A stretch of DNA of 46,432 nt from an uncultured Prevotellaceae bacterium (GCA_946534585.1 CAMNCV010000148.1:1-46432), one strand, 5' to 3'. Positions 1 to 7,956 are shown, numbered from the stretch's first letter. Made by a program: numbers and translations. Notes: generated by a model from the letters alone, not told the origin.

Positions 1-164
1 ATGCCTCCAAAGTCTGTCAGTGACACCTGATTCTCAGGCAATGAGAACGTGGTGACAGGCGTCACCTTCGTGGGCAGGTTTTGGTAATACTGTTCGTAGT
101 CGCCAGCCCAGCTGTAGCCAAACGCCATCAGAGTGGCGATGATAGTTAAGAATATTCTTCTCAT
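1..164 (-). CDS. GH28 polygalacturonase-like protein, N-terminal part only
   Basis: The frame starts at ATG 164 on the minus strand and runs off the window edge, giving about 54 residues. A hydrophobic export signal covers residues 1-20. After a short spacer comes VSLTDFGGI, which matches the start of the first beta-helix coil in GH28 pectin hydrolases (family form VSLxDFGAvGDGxxxNT). The role would be secreted or periplasmic hydrolysis of pectin backbone. Only this N-terminal signature is visible, so the family call rests on one motif and the context: GH97, GH43 and GH35 genes lie upstream on the same strand. A Bacteroidota -7 element lies about 42 bp upstream. Another right-handed beta-helix enzyme cannot be excluded. 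Confidence 0.6.
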   Translation of the reverse strand, partial: MRRIFLTIIATLMAFGYSWAGDYEQYYQNLPTKVTPVTTFSLPENQVSLTDFGG

Positions 165-205
165 AATACTTATAATTTTTATTGTTCTATTTGTTGTTGT
201 GGGTG

Positions 206-213
206 CAAAGTTA
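206..213 (-). promoter_or_regulatory. -7 promoter element of the partial GH28 gene
   Basis: Read on the minus strand this is TAACTTTG, matching the Bacteroidota -7 consensus TAnnTTTG. It lies 42 bp before the start codon at 164. No well-spaced TTTG is present at -33; that region is occupied by a direct repeat. Confidence 0.6.
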
Positions 214-223
214 TAAATAAATT

Positions 224-292
224 CCAAAAGTAGGGGCAAAAAACATAAGAAATTATCCAAAATACACCCCAAAACCAAAAGTAGGGGCAAAA
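224..292 (-). repeat. 18-bp direct repeat upstream of the GH28 promoter
   Basis: The 18-bp word CCAAAAGTAGGGGCAAAA occurs at 224-241 and again at 275-292. The copies are exact, in the same orientation, and 51 bp (about five helical turns) apart. The proximal copy covers the -33 region of the GH28 promoter. The arrangement looks like paired activator or repressor sites, but no cognate regulator is identified. Confidence 0.55.
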
Positions 293-368
293 TAGTGCAG
301 TTTAACTAAGTGACACTTTGACAAGTGATGTGGCTTTTTTCCTTTAAAGAGTGTCACGAAGAAAAATA

Positions 369-401
369 CCGTCTGAAAACTCAAAATAGAGTTTCAGACG
401 G
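369..401 (-). terminator. Terminator of the GH43-GH97 transcript
   Basis: CCGTCTGAAAACTC at 369-382 pairs with GAGTTTCAGACGG at 389-401, with one bulged A and a 6-nt loop. On the minus strand the hairpin is followed by a T-rich tail (TATTTTTCTTC). It lies about 165 nt past the GH97 stop codon, beyond the repeat array. Confidence 0.7.
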
Positions 402-446
402 CACTGCCTACGATGTTATTTAGATGAAAAACAGCCCTTGGAATGT

Positions 447-578
447 GATTGCATAGGTATTACATCGTAATCAGGTGCTGATTACACTGCAATCAGGTAG
501 CGATTACAACCTAATCAGGTAGCGATTACAACCTAATCAGGTAGCGATTACAACGTAATCAGATGCCTATTTATTTAC
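447..578. repeat. 22-bp palindromic repeat array 1
   Basis: Head-to-tail units of exactly 22 bp start at 469, 491, 513 and 535. A degenerate unit begins at 447, and a partial unit at 557 runs into the GH97 stop codon. Core units read AATCAGGTAGCGATTAC plus five linker bases. Each carries AATC and GATTAC as inverted half-sites around a variable centre. There is no unique spacer between units. The family recurs at 13470 and 32367. Confidence 0.9.
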
Positions 579-2375
579 CACCATTACAAAGCCGCCACGC
601 GCCTTACAAGTAATATGTTTTGGCAACTTAACAGAGTCTGTTACCTTCCACGGGTTACCATCTTCATAGAGTGTCATCTTTCCATCAGGGATGAAGCTCA
701 GTGGCGTTTCAAGCGAACGCTCTTCATCAGTACCGTTTATGCCCGCAACATACCACGTATTTCCATTGCGGCGAGCCAATACTATGCTCTCGCCTGGGTA
801 TCCGCTGACGTAGCGTGTCTCATCCCACACGGTTGGTAATGCGCCAAAGAACTGCTGCACCTCCTTTGGCTGTGCGAGGAAACTCTCCGGACGGTCTGCC
901 AGATGCTGCAGGGCACTCTCAAAGACAACCGTGAGTGCCAGTTCATGGGCATGGGTGGTGATATGCGGATGCTGCGAGTCGCTGAAGGCACACGGTGTGT
1001 AGTCCATCGGACCTATGACATTGCGTGTAAATGGCAGTGTGGCATTATGACAGGCAGCCTTGTTTGTGAATGTGCCTACATTATTATACCACTCGGCACC
1101 ATATACGCCCTCTGTTGACATCAGGTTAGGCCAAGTGCGCTGCCATCCACGCGGTATGGTGGCACCGTGGAAGTTGACCAACAGATGATGACGTGCCGCA
1201 CTCTCCAAGAGGTCGAGCTGATAGTCCATGTTACGCTGATCGTCGCCTGAGAAGAAATCTATCTTCACGCCTGCCACGCCAATCTTCTCGCACCATGCAA
1301 ACTCACGCTCACGGTCTTCAGGTTTGTTCAGCCTGAACTTAGGTGTGGGTGCACCGTCAACCCACCCTATCGAAGAATTATACCATATAAGAGGCTTTAT
1401 GCCTTTCTCCTTAGCATAATTTACGGCATCCTCAATGGTCTTGCCGTCCCTCATCTCGTCCCATTCAGCATCAATCAACACATAAGGCAGATGCAGAGCT
1501 GAAGCCAAGTCAACATATTTTCTGATGATATCATAATCGTTGGAACCATGATTATATGCCCAATATATCCACGACACCACACCCGGCTGTATCCATCCTG
1601 CATCAGGAATCTGTGATGGTCTGCTGACATCTGTTACCAACGTAGATTCCACGATATCCTTCAACTGTCCGATGACAGCCACACGCCACGGCGTATGGTC
1701 AGTTTTGGCAACAGAAGACTGAGGATTTAAAGCGGCAGGAGTAATACGAAACAACTCACCGTCATTCATCAGGCAAGAAGCGCTTTGCCCATGCTCAATA
1801 TTTGCTTCTGTTATCAGCACGAACACGCCGTTCTGTGGTTCCAGCAATGCTGGATAGCCCCAGCGGTTGTTCCAACCCTCGGCAGACTTGGATATACCAC
1901 TATATGATGGCACGGGAGCGACCTTATATGTCGTTGACAGCGGAAAGAAACCTTCATAAGAGTCACACCACTGCTGCATCCATCGTCGAGTGCCCTCTGG
2001 TATGCGATAGGCAGGTTGCTTCCCCACCCCACTTTCACTGGATTCATAACGGAAAGCAATACCGTCGTCATATAGTCGCAGCAGCATATTGCCGCAACGG
2101 TATTCTTTAGCTTCGTTGACACAGTGCGAGCGCTTACCCGTCAGCATCTGGTAATCATCTTTTATCTGACGGACAAAAGCAAGCTGAGCATCAGCTGCAA
2201 CCGCATCTGCTATTTCAAGCACATGCTTATGGTTGTAACTGATGTTCAGCGTGGCACCACTGGTGGTTGCCGTCAGTCTGCCATTGGGCGACGACACGTT
2301 TTCGGCATACGTTCCCAACGAACCTACTGTAAACATTGCGGCAACTACACAGTATTTATATAGTACATTCCACAT
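567..2375 (-). CDS. Secreted GH97 glycosidase (retaining-type, alpha-galactosidase-like)
   Basis: A 602-residue protein with an N-terminal export signal (about residues 1-24), a GH97 beta-sandwich N-domain (about 25-255), a TIM barrel (about 260-500) and a C-terminal beta domain. D373 in GVKIDFF sits where retaining GH97 enzymes have their Asp nucleophile, and E422 in MSTEGVYGAEW is the likely acid/base. This places it on the retaining branch (alpha-galactosidase or beta-L-arabinopyranosidase type) rather than with inverting SusB-like glucosidases. Substrate assignment is inference. The start codon at 2375 lies 13 bp after the GH43 stop, so the two are almost certainly co-transcribed. A 22-bp repeat array overlaps the last codon and stop. 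Confidence 0.85.
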   Translation of the reverse strand: MWNVLYKYCVVAAMFTVGSLGTYAENVSSPNGRLTATTSGATLNISYNHKHVLEIADAVAADAQLAFVRQIKDDYQMLTGKRSHCVNEAKEYRCGNMLLRLYDDGIAFRYESSESGVGKQPAYRIPEGTRRWMQQWCDSYEGFFPLSTTYKVAPVPSYSGISKSAEGWNNRWGYPALLEPQNGVFVLITEANIEHGQSASCLMNDGELFRITPAALNPQSSVAKTDHTPWRVAVIGQLKDIVESTLVTDVSRPSQIPDAGWIQPGVVSWIYWAYNHGSNDYDIIRKYVDLASALHLPYVLIDAEWDEMRDGKTIEDAVNYAKEKGIKPLIWYNSSIGWVDGAPTPKFRLNKPEDREREFAWCEKIGVAGVKIDFFSGDDQRNMDYQLDLLESAARHHLLVNFHGATIPRGWQRTWPNLMSTEGVYGAEWYNNVGTFTNKAACHNATLPFTRNVIGPMDYTPCAFSDSQHPHITTHAHELALTVVFESALQHLADRPESFLAQPKEVQQFFGALPTVWDETRYVSGYPGESIVLARRNGNTWYVAGINGTDEERSLETPLSFIPDGKMTLYEDGNPWKVTDSVKLPKHITCKARGGFVMVVNK

Positions 2376-2388
2376 CTCTGCTTATTGA

Positions 2389-4425
2389 TTAATTAATAAG
2401 GAATATCTTTTCCTTACCATTGTATGTAGCCTTCACCGTGGCACGGCCGGCAGTGACAGGACTAATCTCAAACTTAACGCCTGAAACATTTGACTCTGCC
2501 TCCACCTTCGTATTGTTCTTCAGCGGTGCATATACCTGATAACGTACCTGGTCGGTATAGCCGTTCTGATTGGTAGAGCGGATTGGCTGTGCCGGGATGT
2601 TCAGCTTCTTGCCGTCGGCATATATAGTAACCTGAGGCACGATAGGAGCAGGAGCACCTACACCCTTCGAGAAACGGATGCCGTGCAGGTCAAACAATCC
2701 CTGCGGACGCTGTGGCTGCTGCGGACGCTGACCCCACTGACCGCGCTGCGGCTGTTCTGGCTGCTGCACCTCCGGACCTTCAGCCACAAGGTATATGGCG
2801 TGCTTGCCGGTGAGTCCCTCTACTTCAGGAACCTCGCAACCTACGATGCCATAGCCTGCCTGTGCAGGTACGTCAATGACGCCAATTTCCTGTCCTTTCC
2901 ATGGGTCGTCAAGCTTTATGTGAATCTTGAAGGCACCCTTGCCGCTACGTGTCAGGTAGAGGTTAATCATGGTGTGGTCACCCTTCTTCGTTCCCTCAAA
3001 AGCCTTCACACCCTTGGTGTCCTGTGCCAGTCCGCCGAAGCCGAAGTATTTGAAACCTACGATGCCGCCATTCTGTATGCCGGCCAAGTCCATGGAGTTG
3101 TTCCATACATCATGGTTGTCCTGCATCCAGTTGTTGCTGTTAGGACCATACATGAAGCAGGCGATACCTGCAGAATAATAATCGTATGGCGGCAGTCCGA
3201 AGATCTGAAAACCTTCACTGGTCACTTCAGCACCAGTATATTCATTGCCATCGCCGGCCTTGGCTGTCCATACATTATCCTTGACAAATGGGTCATAGCC
3301 GGTTATTGTCACCTTACCGCCCTGAGCAACTGGCTTTTTGTCCCACGTAATCTTCACTGGTGCCACCATAGCCTGACGTGCATTACCGAAACCGCGCGGC
3401 GGACGGTGGTAGAACACATACCACTGCCCGTTGATTTCCTGCAGTGAGCCGTGGGTGTTGTGGCTGGCATTGGTGGTGATGAGTTTTGAACCATCCTCGT
3501 TGAGCACCACGCCGCGCGAATCAACGAGCACGCCTCCTGAGCGCCAAGGACCGAGCGGAGAGTCACCGAAAGCATAACGCAGAGCACTATTAGTAGCACC
3601 GAGACCATATTCCTGTCCACTGTAGCCAGAGAACACCATCACGTACTTGTTGCCCACCTTGCGGATGCTCGAAGCCTCGAAGAAGTTGAAGTCGAGCGGG
3701 TTCTGGCCTTTGTAGAGAGCCTTATACTCGCTTCCCTCCTTGTCGAGCAGTCTGCCGTCGCGGCTGCTGGCAGGGATGAACGGATCTATCAGTTCAGTGC
3801 CGGGACGCTTGCTGTACATCGTATTCTGGTCAAGTTCGCAGGCTGTAGAGTGCTGGAAACCATAGAACACGTATGCACGGAAGCCCTTGTCATAGTCCTT
3901 GTCCTTCTTGTCTGTGATATTCTCAATATAAACCGAAGGGTCAAAGTCAATTAGTGAGCCAGGCAGACACTGCGTACCGTCGGCGGTCAGGTTCACAGGT
4001 GTGAACGGACCATTAGGACGGTCGCCCTTACATACCATAGCCACGCGGCGCCATCCGCGCGAATGTGGATAGAGCCAGTAAGTCTTCTTTCCAGTCGTCT
4101 TGTCAACCGTCTCCACCAAGTCGGGTGCAAACATCGTGTCCCACTGTCCGTTTACAAACCATGTGAATATAGGACCTTCGTCGCGCCACTGCGACAAATC
4201 CTCAACCGGTGCCGACCACATGCGTATGTCGGGACCGCAATAAGCGGAATAAGTCACGTCGTGTGAGCCTATGATATAGGCACGCAACTTTCCTGGGTTG
4301 TCAGGATCTTCAAAAACACGGGGTTCACCGTCGGGCAGATGCTCCCACAACGGCAGATAAGGGTTCTGACCTTTCACAGTCAGCAGGCTCACAAGAGCCA
4401 TCAACGTCATTACGATTTTCTTCAT
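2389..4425 (-). CDS. Secreted GH43 glycosidase with CBM6-like C-terminus
   Basis: A 678-residue protein. Start 4425 is preferred over an upstream in-frame ATG at 4575 because residues 1-20 then form a signal peptide and a full promoter lies just upstream (4482-4512). The five-bladed propeller domain shows the three expected acids: D40 (FEDPDNPG), D162 (DFDPSVYIE) and E250 (FFEASS), plus an NTHGS motif near 325. Residues about 460-610 resemble a CBM6-type beta-sandwich. It is interrupted near residues 548-577 by a Q/P/R-rich low-complexity stretch just before the 'LFDLHGIRF' strand. GH43 enzymes act on arabinan, arabinoxylan or galactan side chains; the exact linkage cannot be read here. First gene of a two-gene operon with GH97. 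Confidence 0.87.
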   Translation of the reverse strand: MKKIVMTLMALVSLLTVKGQNPYLPLWEHLPDGEPRVFEDPDNPGKLRAYIIGSHDVTYSAYCGPDIRMWSAPVEDLSQWRDEGPIFTWFVNGQWDTMFAPDLVETVDKTTGKKTYWLYPHSRGWRRVAMVCKGDRPNGPFTPVNLTADGTQCLPGSLIDFDPSVYIENITDKKDKDYDKGFRAYVFYGFQHSTACELDQNTMYSKRPGTELIDPFIPASSRDGRLLDKEGSEYKALYKGQNPLDFNFFEASSIRKVGNKYVMVFSGYSGQEYGLGATNSALRYAFGDSPLGPWRSGGVLVDSRGVVLNEDGSKLITTNASHNTHGSLQEINGQWYVFYHRPPRGFGNARQAMVAPVKITWDKKPVAQGGKVTITGYDPFVKDNVWTAKAGDGNEYTGAEVTSEGFQIFGLPPYDYYSAGIACFMYGPNSNNWMQDNHDVWNNSMDLAGIQNGGIVGFKYFGFGGLAQDTKGVKAFEGTKKGDHTMINLYLTRSGKGAFKIHIKLDDPWKGQEIGVIDVPAQAGYGIVGCEVPEVEGLTGKHAIYLVAEGPEVQQPEQPQRGQWGQRPQQPQRPQGLFDLHGIRFSKGVGAPAPIVPQVTIYADGKKLNIPAQPIRSTNQNGYTDQVRYQVYAPLKNNTKVEAESNVSGVKFEISPVTAGRATVKATYNGKEKIFLIN

Positions 4426-4481
4426 TATTGTGTGATTGATTAGTATATAAACATTATTGCACGTAAATATAAAACGGCATA

Positions 4482-4512
4482 CAAAGATAAATAAAAATGA
4501 GAACTCAGCAAA
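4482..4512 (-). promoter_or_regulatory. Promoter of the GH43-GH97 operon
   Basis: On the minus strand: TTTG (4509-4512), 19 bp, TATCTTTG (4482-4489). This is a full Bacteroidota promoter match. It implies a leader of about 50 nt before the ATG at 4425. Confidence 0.75.
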
Positions 4513-4679
4513 ACGAAAAAATTGCACTTTTACAAAAACACCACTATTTTGCAACTTTTCAAAAAGGCATATCATGATAATGCCATCCAGAAAGATTGTT
4601 TACCAGCAAGACAAAGCCCTACTATCACTTTCATGCACACAAACATATCATCGAACTCACGTTATTTAAGGTTCTGCTG

Positions 4680-4728
4680 CAAAGCTACGAAGAAAATCCC
4701 AAAGCAGAGCAATTCTGCCTTGGGATTT
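4680..4728 (-). promoter_or_regulatory. Hairpin-plus-promoter module, copy 1
   Basis: A strong hairpin (arms 4694-4708 and 4714-4728: AAATCCCAA, mismatch, GCAGA, 5-nt loop) is followed on the minus strand by TTTTCTTCG and then TAGCTTTG (4680-4687). It lies after the GH35 stop, so it can serve as that gene's terminator. It is also a near copy of the module in front of GH35 (6931-6979), promoter element included. Transcription from here would give a leader of about 250 nt for GH43. Confidence 0.6.
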
Positions 4729-4773
4729 ATGATTTAAGGTGGGTTAAATATGTTTGAAGTTCTTTGCGTCAGG

Positions 4774-6900
4774 TTATCTGCATGGAATGATTTTGATACT
4801 CTTAACGTTTTCTCCCAAGGTCTTGTCGGCCTCACGTGGCAGATAGACGGGGGCGTTCTCCTGCATAGGCAGGATGCGGAGTTCCAGTTCGGTGGTGCCT
4901 TGCGGCAGTCGCCAGAGACCGTAGAGGAATGGTCGGCCATACTGGAAGTTGTCTGCCACGAGTTTGCCGCCAGCATATAGTCGGGCGCAGTCACCCTGAT
5001 ACTCGATGCTTAGTAGTGAAGAGTGAAGAGTGAAGAGTGAAGAATCGCTGGGTAATGTGATGCTATAGACGGCAGCCTGCTCCCACTGCTCTTCGGTCGG
5101 CGCGGCAGCCACCTTGGCTTTGCCTTTCACGATGGAGCGCAGCGAACCTGCCTTCTTTACAAGTTTAGAGTGTAGAGAGTAGAGTTTAGAGTTTGTTGCC
5201 GCCATTCCATCCTCAGACTGGCGCATGGTAGGAATTTCCTTATTCTTAATTCTTAGTTCTTCATTTAAGAACAGGTGCTCAGCCTCGTCTTTGGTGATGA
5301 GGTAGAGGTTGCCATATACGGGTTTCTCTGTGCCACGTGGCTTTAGGTTTTTCAGTGTCTTTCCGTTCTGCAGGCTGATGGTGGTGGGTATGCCTGGTAT
5401 CTGCATCAAGTATGTCTTGCCATCGCGGCAAGCCACCAATTGTGCTGTAGCATAACGTATGCCGTCCACGTTGACAGGTAAGACTGCTATGCAACCGCTT
5501 GGGACGGTCATCTTCGGCAACTTCACGCCGCAGGCCTCCAGTTCTACGTTTTTCTTGTCGGAGAGCTGACAGAAACGCTCGTAGTTGTTGATGAAGATGA
5601 AACCGGATTGAGGTTGTGAGGTTGTGAGGTTGTGAGGTTGTGAGGTTCTTACGCTCCAACGCAACTGTGTGTCCTCGCCTTTCTTTAAGTCTTGCGGAGC
5701 GGGGAATGAGGCCTCCATCGGGGCGAGCGTCTCGCCCCAGTCGTGCATGAACAGGTGGAGGGGTCGCAGCAGGTAGTACTGTGGGTAGGTCTGACCAAAT
5801 TCGCCAAGAGGAGCCTGGAAGTCGTAGGTACATACGGGCAGGTCATTGTTGGCAGTCCCGGGCGATGTCTGACACTCGTTCATCGTATGAAGGACACCCT
5901 CAGGATTGGTGCCGCCGTGGTACATATAGTAGCCTAAGAGGTTTGAGCCGCTACCTAATTTGCACACTGCCATCGAGTAGGCATCTTCTGGATAGACATA
6001 AGGCCGACGGTGATAGGCTGTGGCCATGCCGCCACCCAGTTCGCAGGTGAAATAAGGGTAGTCGGCATCGCCCTTGCCTATCTTTTCTTCCTGCTTGCCA
6101 AGGAGGTCTGTGCCGATGGCTGTCGATGAGCGGAAAGCCTTGAAGTTAAACGCCTTGTAGTAGTTGCCTGCCCCCTCCTTGATGTCCTTATCCCAGAAAC
6201 CATCGGCATAGTCGCCATAGAGGGGTAGCATCTCGCCGAAAGGCACTGGCTTGGATAGTTCCGGCCATCCTGTGCGAGTGTAGAAAGGCAGGTCGTAACC
6301 TATCTGCAGGGCTATCTTCTTCAATGCCATCAGGTAGTCGCCGCTGCCACGATACTCATTATCAAACTGTGCCGCTATAACTGGACCGCCATCCTTCCAC
6401 TGCAGTCCCTGTACTTGTGTGAAAATCTGACGGTAGAGTCGCTCTACGAAATTCAAGAAGCGTAGGTCGGTGGAACGCAGACGGCATCCTTTCTCAAAGA
6501 GCCAGTCGGGCAGTCCTCCGTTGCGTACCTCGCCGTGGCAGAACGGGCCTAAGCGCAGCACGACGGGCATCTGCTCTTGCTTGCACACCTCAAGGAACTG
6601 GCGTAGCGACCGCTGTCCGTCCCAGCGAAAGATGCCCTCCTGCTCCTCCACATGGTTCCAGAATACGTAGGTGGCAATGATCGTCACGCCGCCTTCCTTC
6701 ATCTTTCTGACCTCGGCAGTCCATTCGTCGGCGGGGATGCGCGAATAGTGTATCTCGCCCATCACGGGACAGACGCGCCGCCCGTCTATCAGCAGACTCT
6801 TGCTGTCCCACGTCACGGTGGGGATGGTATCAGCCTTGATAGTGTCCCAGCAACCGAGGAGCATCGCTGATACACAGCATATTTTCAATAGCAGTTTCAT
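4774..6900 (-). CDS. GH35 beta-galactosidase with translated simple-repeat inserts
   Basis: A 708-residue GH35 enzyme. The start at 6900 is used because the in-frame ATG at 6933 overlaps the -7 promoter element. Residues 1-17 end in LLGC, so it may be a lipoprotein. The barrel (about 30-390) has the GH35 acid/base E182 (QFDNEYRG) and nucleophile E287 (TCELGGG); the N-terminal 'GEIHYSRIP' and 'WNHVEEQEG' motifs are canonical. Beta-galactosyl ends of pectic galactan or arabinogalactan are the likely substrates (inference). Four low-complexity simple repeats lie inside the reading frame without breaking it: about residues 417-430, 543-553, 569-579 and 619-629. They encode linker-like SQPHNLTTSQPQ, ELRIKNKE, KLYSLHSKL and SSLFTLHSSLL. 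They fall in the C-terminal sandwich part, away from the active site. Confidence 0.88.
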   Translation of the reverse strand: MKLLLKICCVSAMLLGCWDTIKADTIPTVTWDSKSLLIDGRRVCPVMGEIHYSRIPADEWTAEVRKMKEGGVTIIATYVFWNHVEEQEGIFRWDGQRSLRQFLEVCKQEQMPVVLRLGPFCHGEVRNGGLPDWLFEKGCRLRSTDLRFLNFVERLYRQIFTQVQGLQWKDGGPVIAAQFDNEYRGSGDYLMALKKIALQIGYDLPFYTRTGWPELSKPVPFGEMLPLYGDYADGFWDKDIKEGAGNYYKAFNFKAFRSSTAIGTDLLGKQEEKIGKGDADYPYFTCELGGGMATAYHRRPYVYPEDAYSMAVCKLGSGSNLLGYYMYHGGTNPEGVLHTMNECQTSPGTANNDLPVCTYDFQAPLGEFGQTYPQYYLLRPLHLFMHDWGETLAPMEASFPAPQDLKKGEDTQLRWSVRTSQPHNLTTSQPQSGFIFINNYERFCQLSDKKNVELEACGVKLPKMTVPSGCIAVLPVNVDGIRYATAQLVACRDGKTYLMQIPGIPTTISLQNGKTLKNLKPRGTEKPVYGNLYLITKDEAEHLFLNEELRIKNKEIPTMRQSEDGMAATNSKLYSLHSKLVKKAGSLRSIVKGKAKVAAAPTEEQWEQAAVYSITLPSDSSLFTLHSSLLSIEYQGDCARLYAGGKLVADNFQYGRPFLYGLWRLPQGTTELELRILPMQENAPVYLPREADKTLGENVKSIKIIPCR
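5014..5044. repeat. Simple repeat inside GH35 (GAGTGAA word)
   Basis: About four tandem copies of a 9-10 bp GTGAAGA-type word, translated on the minus strand as SSLFTLHSSLL. The word resembles the terminal repeats of the element at 37048-37576. Confidence 0.75.
5162..5194. repeat. Simple repeat inside GH35 (TTTAGAGT/GTAGAG word)
   Basis: A degenerate run of GTTTAGAGT and GTAGAGAGT words in the GH35 frame, encoding NSKLYSLHSKL on the minus strand. Confidence 0.65.
5241..5272. repeat. Simple repeat inside GH35 (TTCTTA word)
   Basis: TTCTTAATTCTTAGTTCTTC-type run in the GH35 frame, encoding NEELRIKNKE on the minus strand. It has two to three imperfect units, so it is the weakest of the four inserts. 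Confidence 0.5.
5610..5648. repeat. 8-bp tandem repeat inside GH35
   Basis: Five near-perfect copies of AGGTTGTG (period 8). Because 8 is not a multiple of 3, the peptide repeats only every 8 residues, reading SQPHNLTTSQPQ on the minus strand. Loss or gain of one unit would shift the frame. Confidence 0.85.
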
Positions 6901-6930
6901 AATTAGTTTGTTATAACATATCTTAGGTTG

Positions 6931-6979
6931 CAAAGGTACAAAAAAAATCCCAAAGCGGGATGAATCCGCCTTGGAATTT
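6931..6979 (-). promoter_or_regulatory. Promoter of GH35 with upstream hairpin (module copy 2)
   Basis: Minus strand order: hairpin with arms 6945-6960 and 6965-6979, a run of eight T, then TACCTTTG (6931-6938), then 30 nt to the GH35 start. No TTTG is found at the usual spacing; the hairpin fills the -33 region. Sequence and order match copy 1 at 4680-4728, including the flanking AAATCATAAAT. Confidence 0.65.
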
Positions 6980-7335
6980 ATGATTTATTAGGGAAAAGTT
7001 TGAGGAAAGCATACATCTTATGACAGGATAGATAACTAACATGAAGAAGCTTGTATTTATTTTATTAAATTAATATGATGTTTATTTCGGAATATTTTTG
7101 TAATTTTGCACTCGAAAGGGTGCAAGACTTGGCTGCGCGGTATGGTTTGCAGAACTGCTGATAGAAGCCTCAGCATTGACCCGTGGCGAGACACTGATAA
7201 GCGACACCTCACGACTACAGACAGCCGAGCAGGTGGGCAGTGTCATCTACTTCGCCACGCAGTGCTACTATAGCTGGCGAAACATAACACATACAGAGTT
7301 TATTTGCACTTACAAAAATACCAGCGACCGACAAG
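6980..7335. other. Intergenic region between GH35 and the regulator
   Basis: An AT-rich divergent spacer. It holds a plus-strand -7 match, TAATTTTG (7101-7108), followed by about 220 nt with protein-like composition. One plus-strand frame is open from 7104 to the stop at 7349 and reads plausible protein (for example ELLIEASALTRGETLISD), but it has no ATG. It overlaps the start of the next gene. No family is recognised; it may be a gene remnant or a long leader. Confidence 0.4.
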
Positions 7336-7941
7336 ATGTTCACACAGATTATTGACGATATAGCGATTAACCGCAAGGCACGTATTGTACGCAAGGGTGA
7401 CAAACATATACACCTGACCGGACTTGAATATGGACTGCTTGATTATCTCTCAGCCCATGCCAACCGCATCTGTACGCGCAAAGAACTGCTCGAATATATA
7501 TGGGGAGCACAATTCCAGTATGACACGGGCACGATAGATGTGCATCTTCACGCATTACGACGCAAGTTGGGATGGACATCCAAGCGTCCCATTGAGGCTA
7601 TACGCGGTGTAGGACTGATACTGCGCATCGACCAGAAGGTGACACACTATGCCATCAATCTGCAATCATTCTTTACAAACTGGCTACGCAGCCACGAAGT
7701 AGAACTGACCTCCAGCGGTCTGGTACCGCAACTGCACCTAACGCCATTTGTCAGCGAACTGACATTGGAATCAGAAGCACTTCGTAAGATGCTGGACGGC
7801 ATAATAGAATCACTTCTGCCGTTTACTCAGCCAGGTGTGCTCAATATCACATCACGCCTTACTATGCGTCATTTTATCTTAACTTTAGACATCAATGGTA
7901 TCATCTCCGAGTTGCGCATACCTGTAAATACAGAATTTTAG
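7336..7941 (+). CDS. OmpR/PhoB-type winged-helix regulator lacking a receiver domain
   Basis: A 201-residue protein. Residues about 5-98 form a Trans_reg_C winged helix: LTGLEYGLLDYLSAHANRIC, TRKELLEYIWG, the recognition-helix region TGTIDVHLHALRRKLG, and the hairpin wing IEAIRGVGLIL. The usual N-terminal phosphoacceptor receiver domain (about 120 residues) is absent; the winged helix begins almost at the start codon. Residues 100-201 are not a recognised domain, though 'LESEALRKMLDGIIESLLPF' followed by beta-strand-like sequence faintly recalls the start of a histidine-kinase ATPase domain (weak inference). It lies directly upstream of the TonB receptor gene, whose promoter bears 11-bp direct repeats typical for this DNA-binding fold, so it is the best candidate activator of that gene. 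Confidence 0.8.
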   Translation: MFTQIIDDIAINRKARIVRKGDKHIHLTGLEYGLLDYLSAHANRICTRKELLEYIWGAQFQYDTGTIDVHLHALRRKLGWTSKRPIEAIRGVGLILRIDQKVTHYAINLQSFFTNWLRSHEVELTSSGLVPQLHLTPFVSELTLESEALRKMLDGIIESLLPFTQPGVLNITSRLTMRHFILTLDINGIISELRIPVNTEF

Positions 7942-7956
7942 GTTGCAACATGAAAT

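Noticed and set aside
447..578. Integron attC-like array
   Set aside because: No cassette genes between the units, no integrase gene, and the 22-bp units are too short for attC sites.
2683..3447. A 254-codon open frame antisense to the GH43 gene
   Set aside because: No family features; the minus-strand GH43 carries all catalytic residues, so this is a shadow.
4426..4575. Longer N-terminus for GH43 starting at 4575
   Set aside because: The extension would span the promoter at 4482-4512 and place the signal peptide internally.
6901..6933. GH35 start at 6933
   Set aside because: That ATG overlaps the -7 element TACCTTTG (6931-6938); the 6900 start gives a normal signal peptide.
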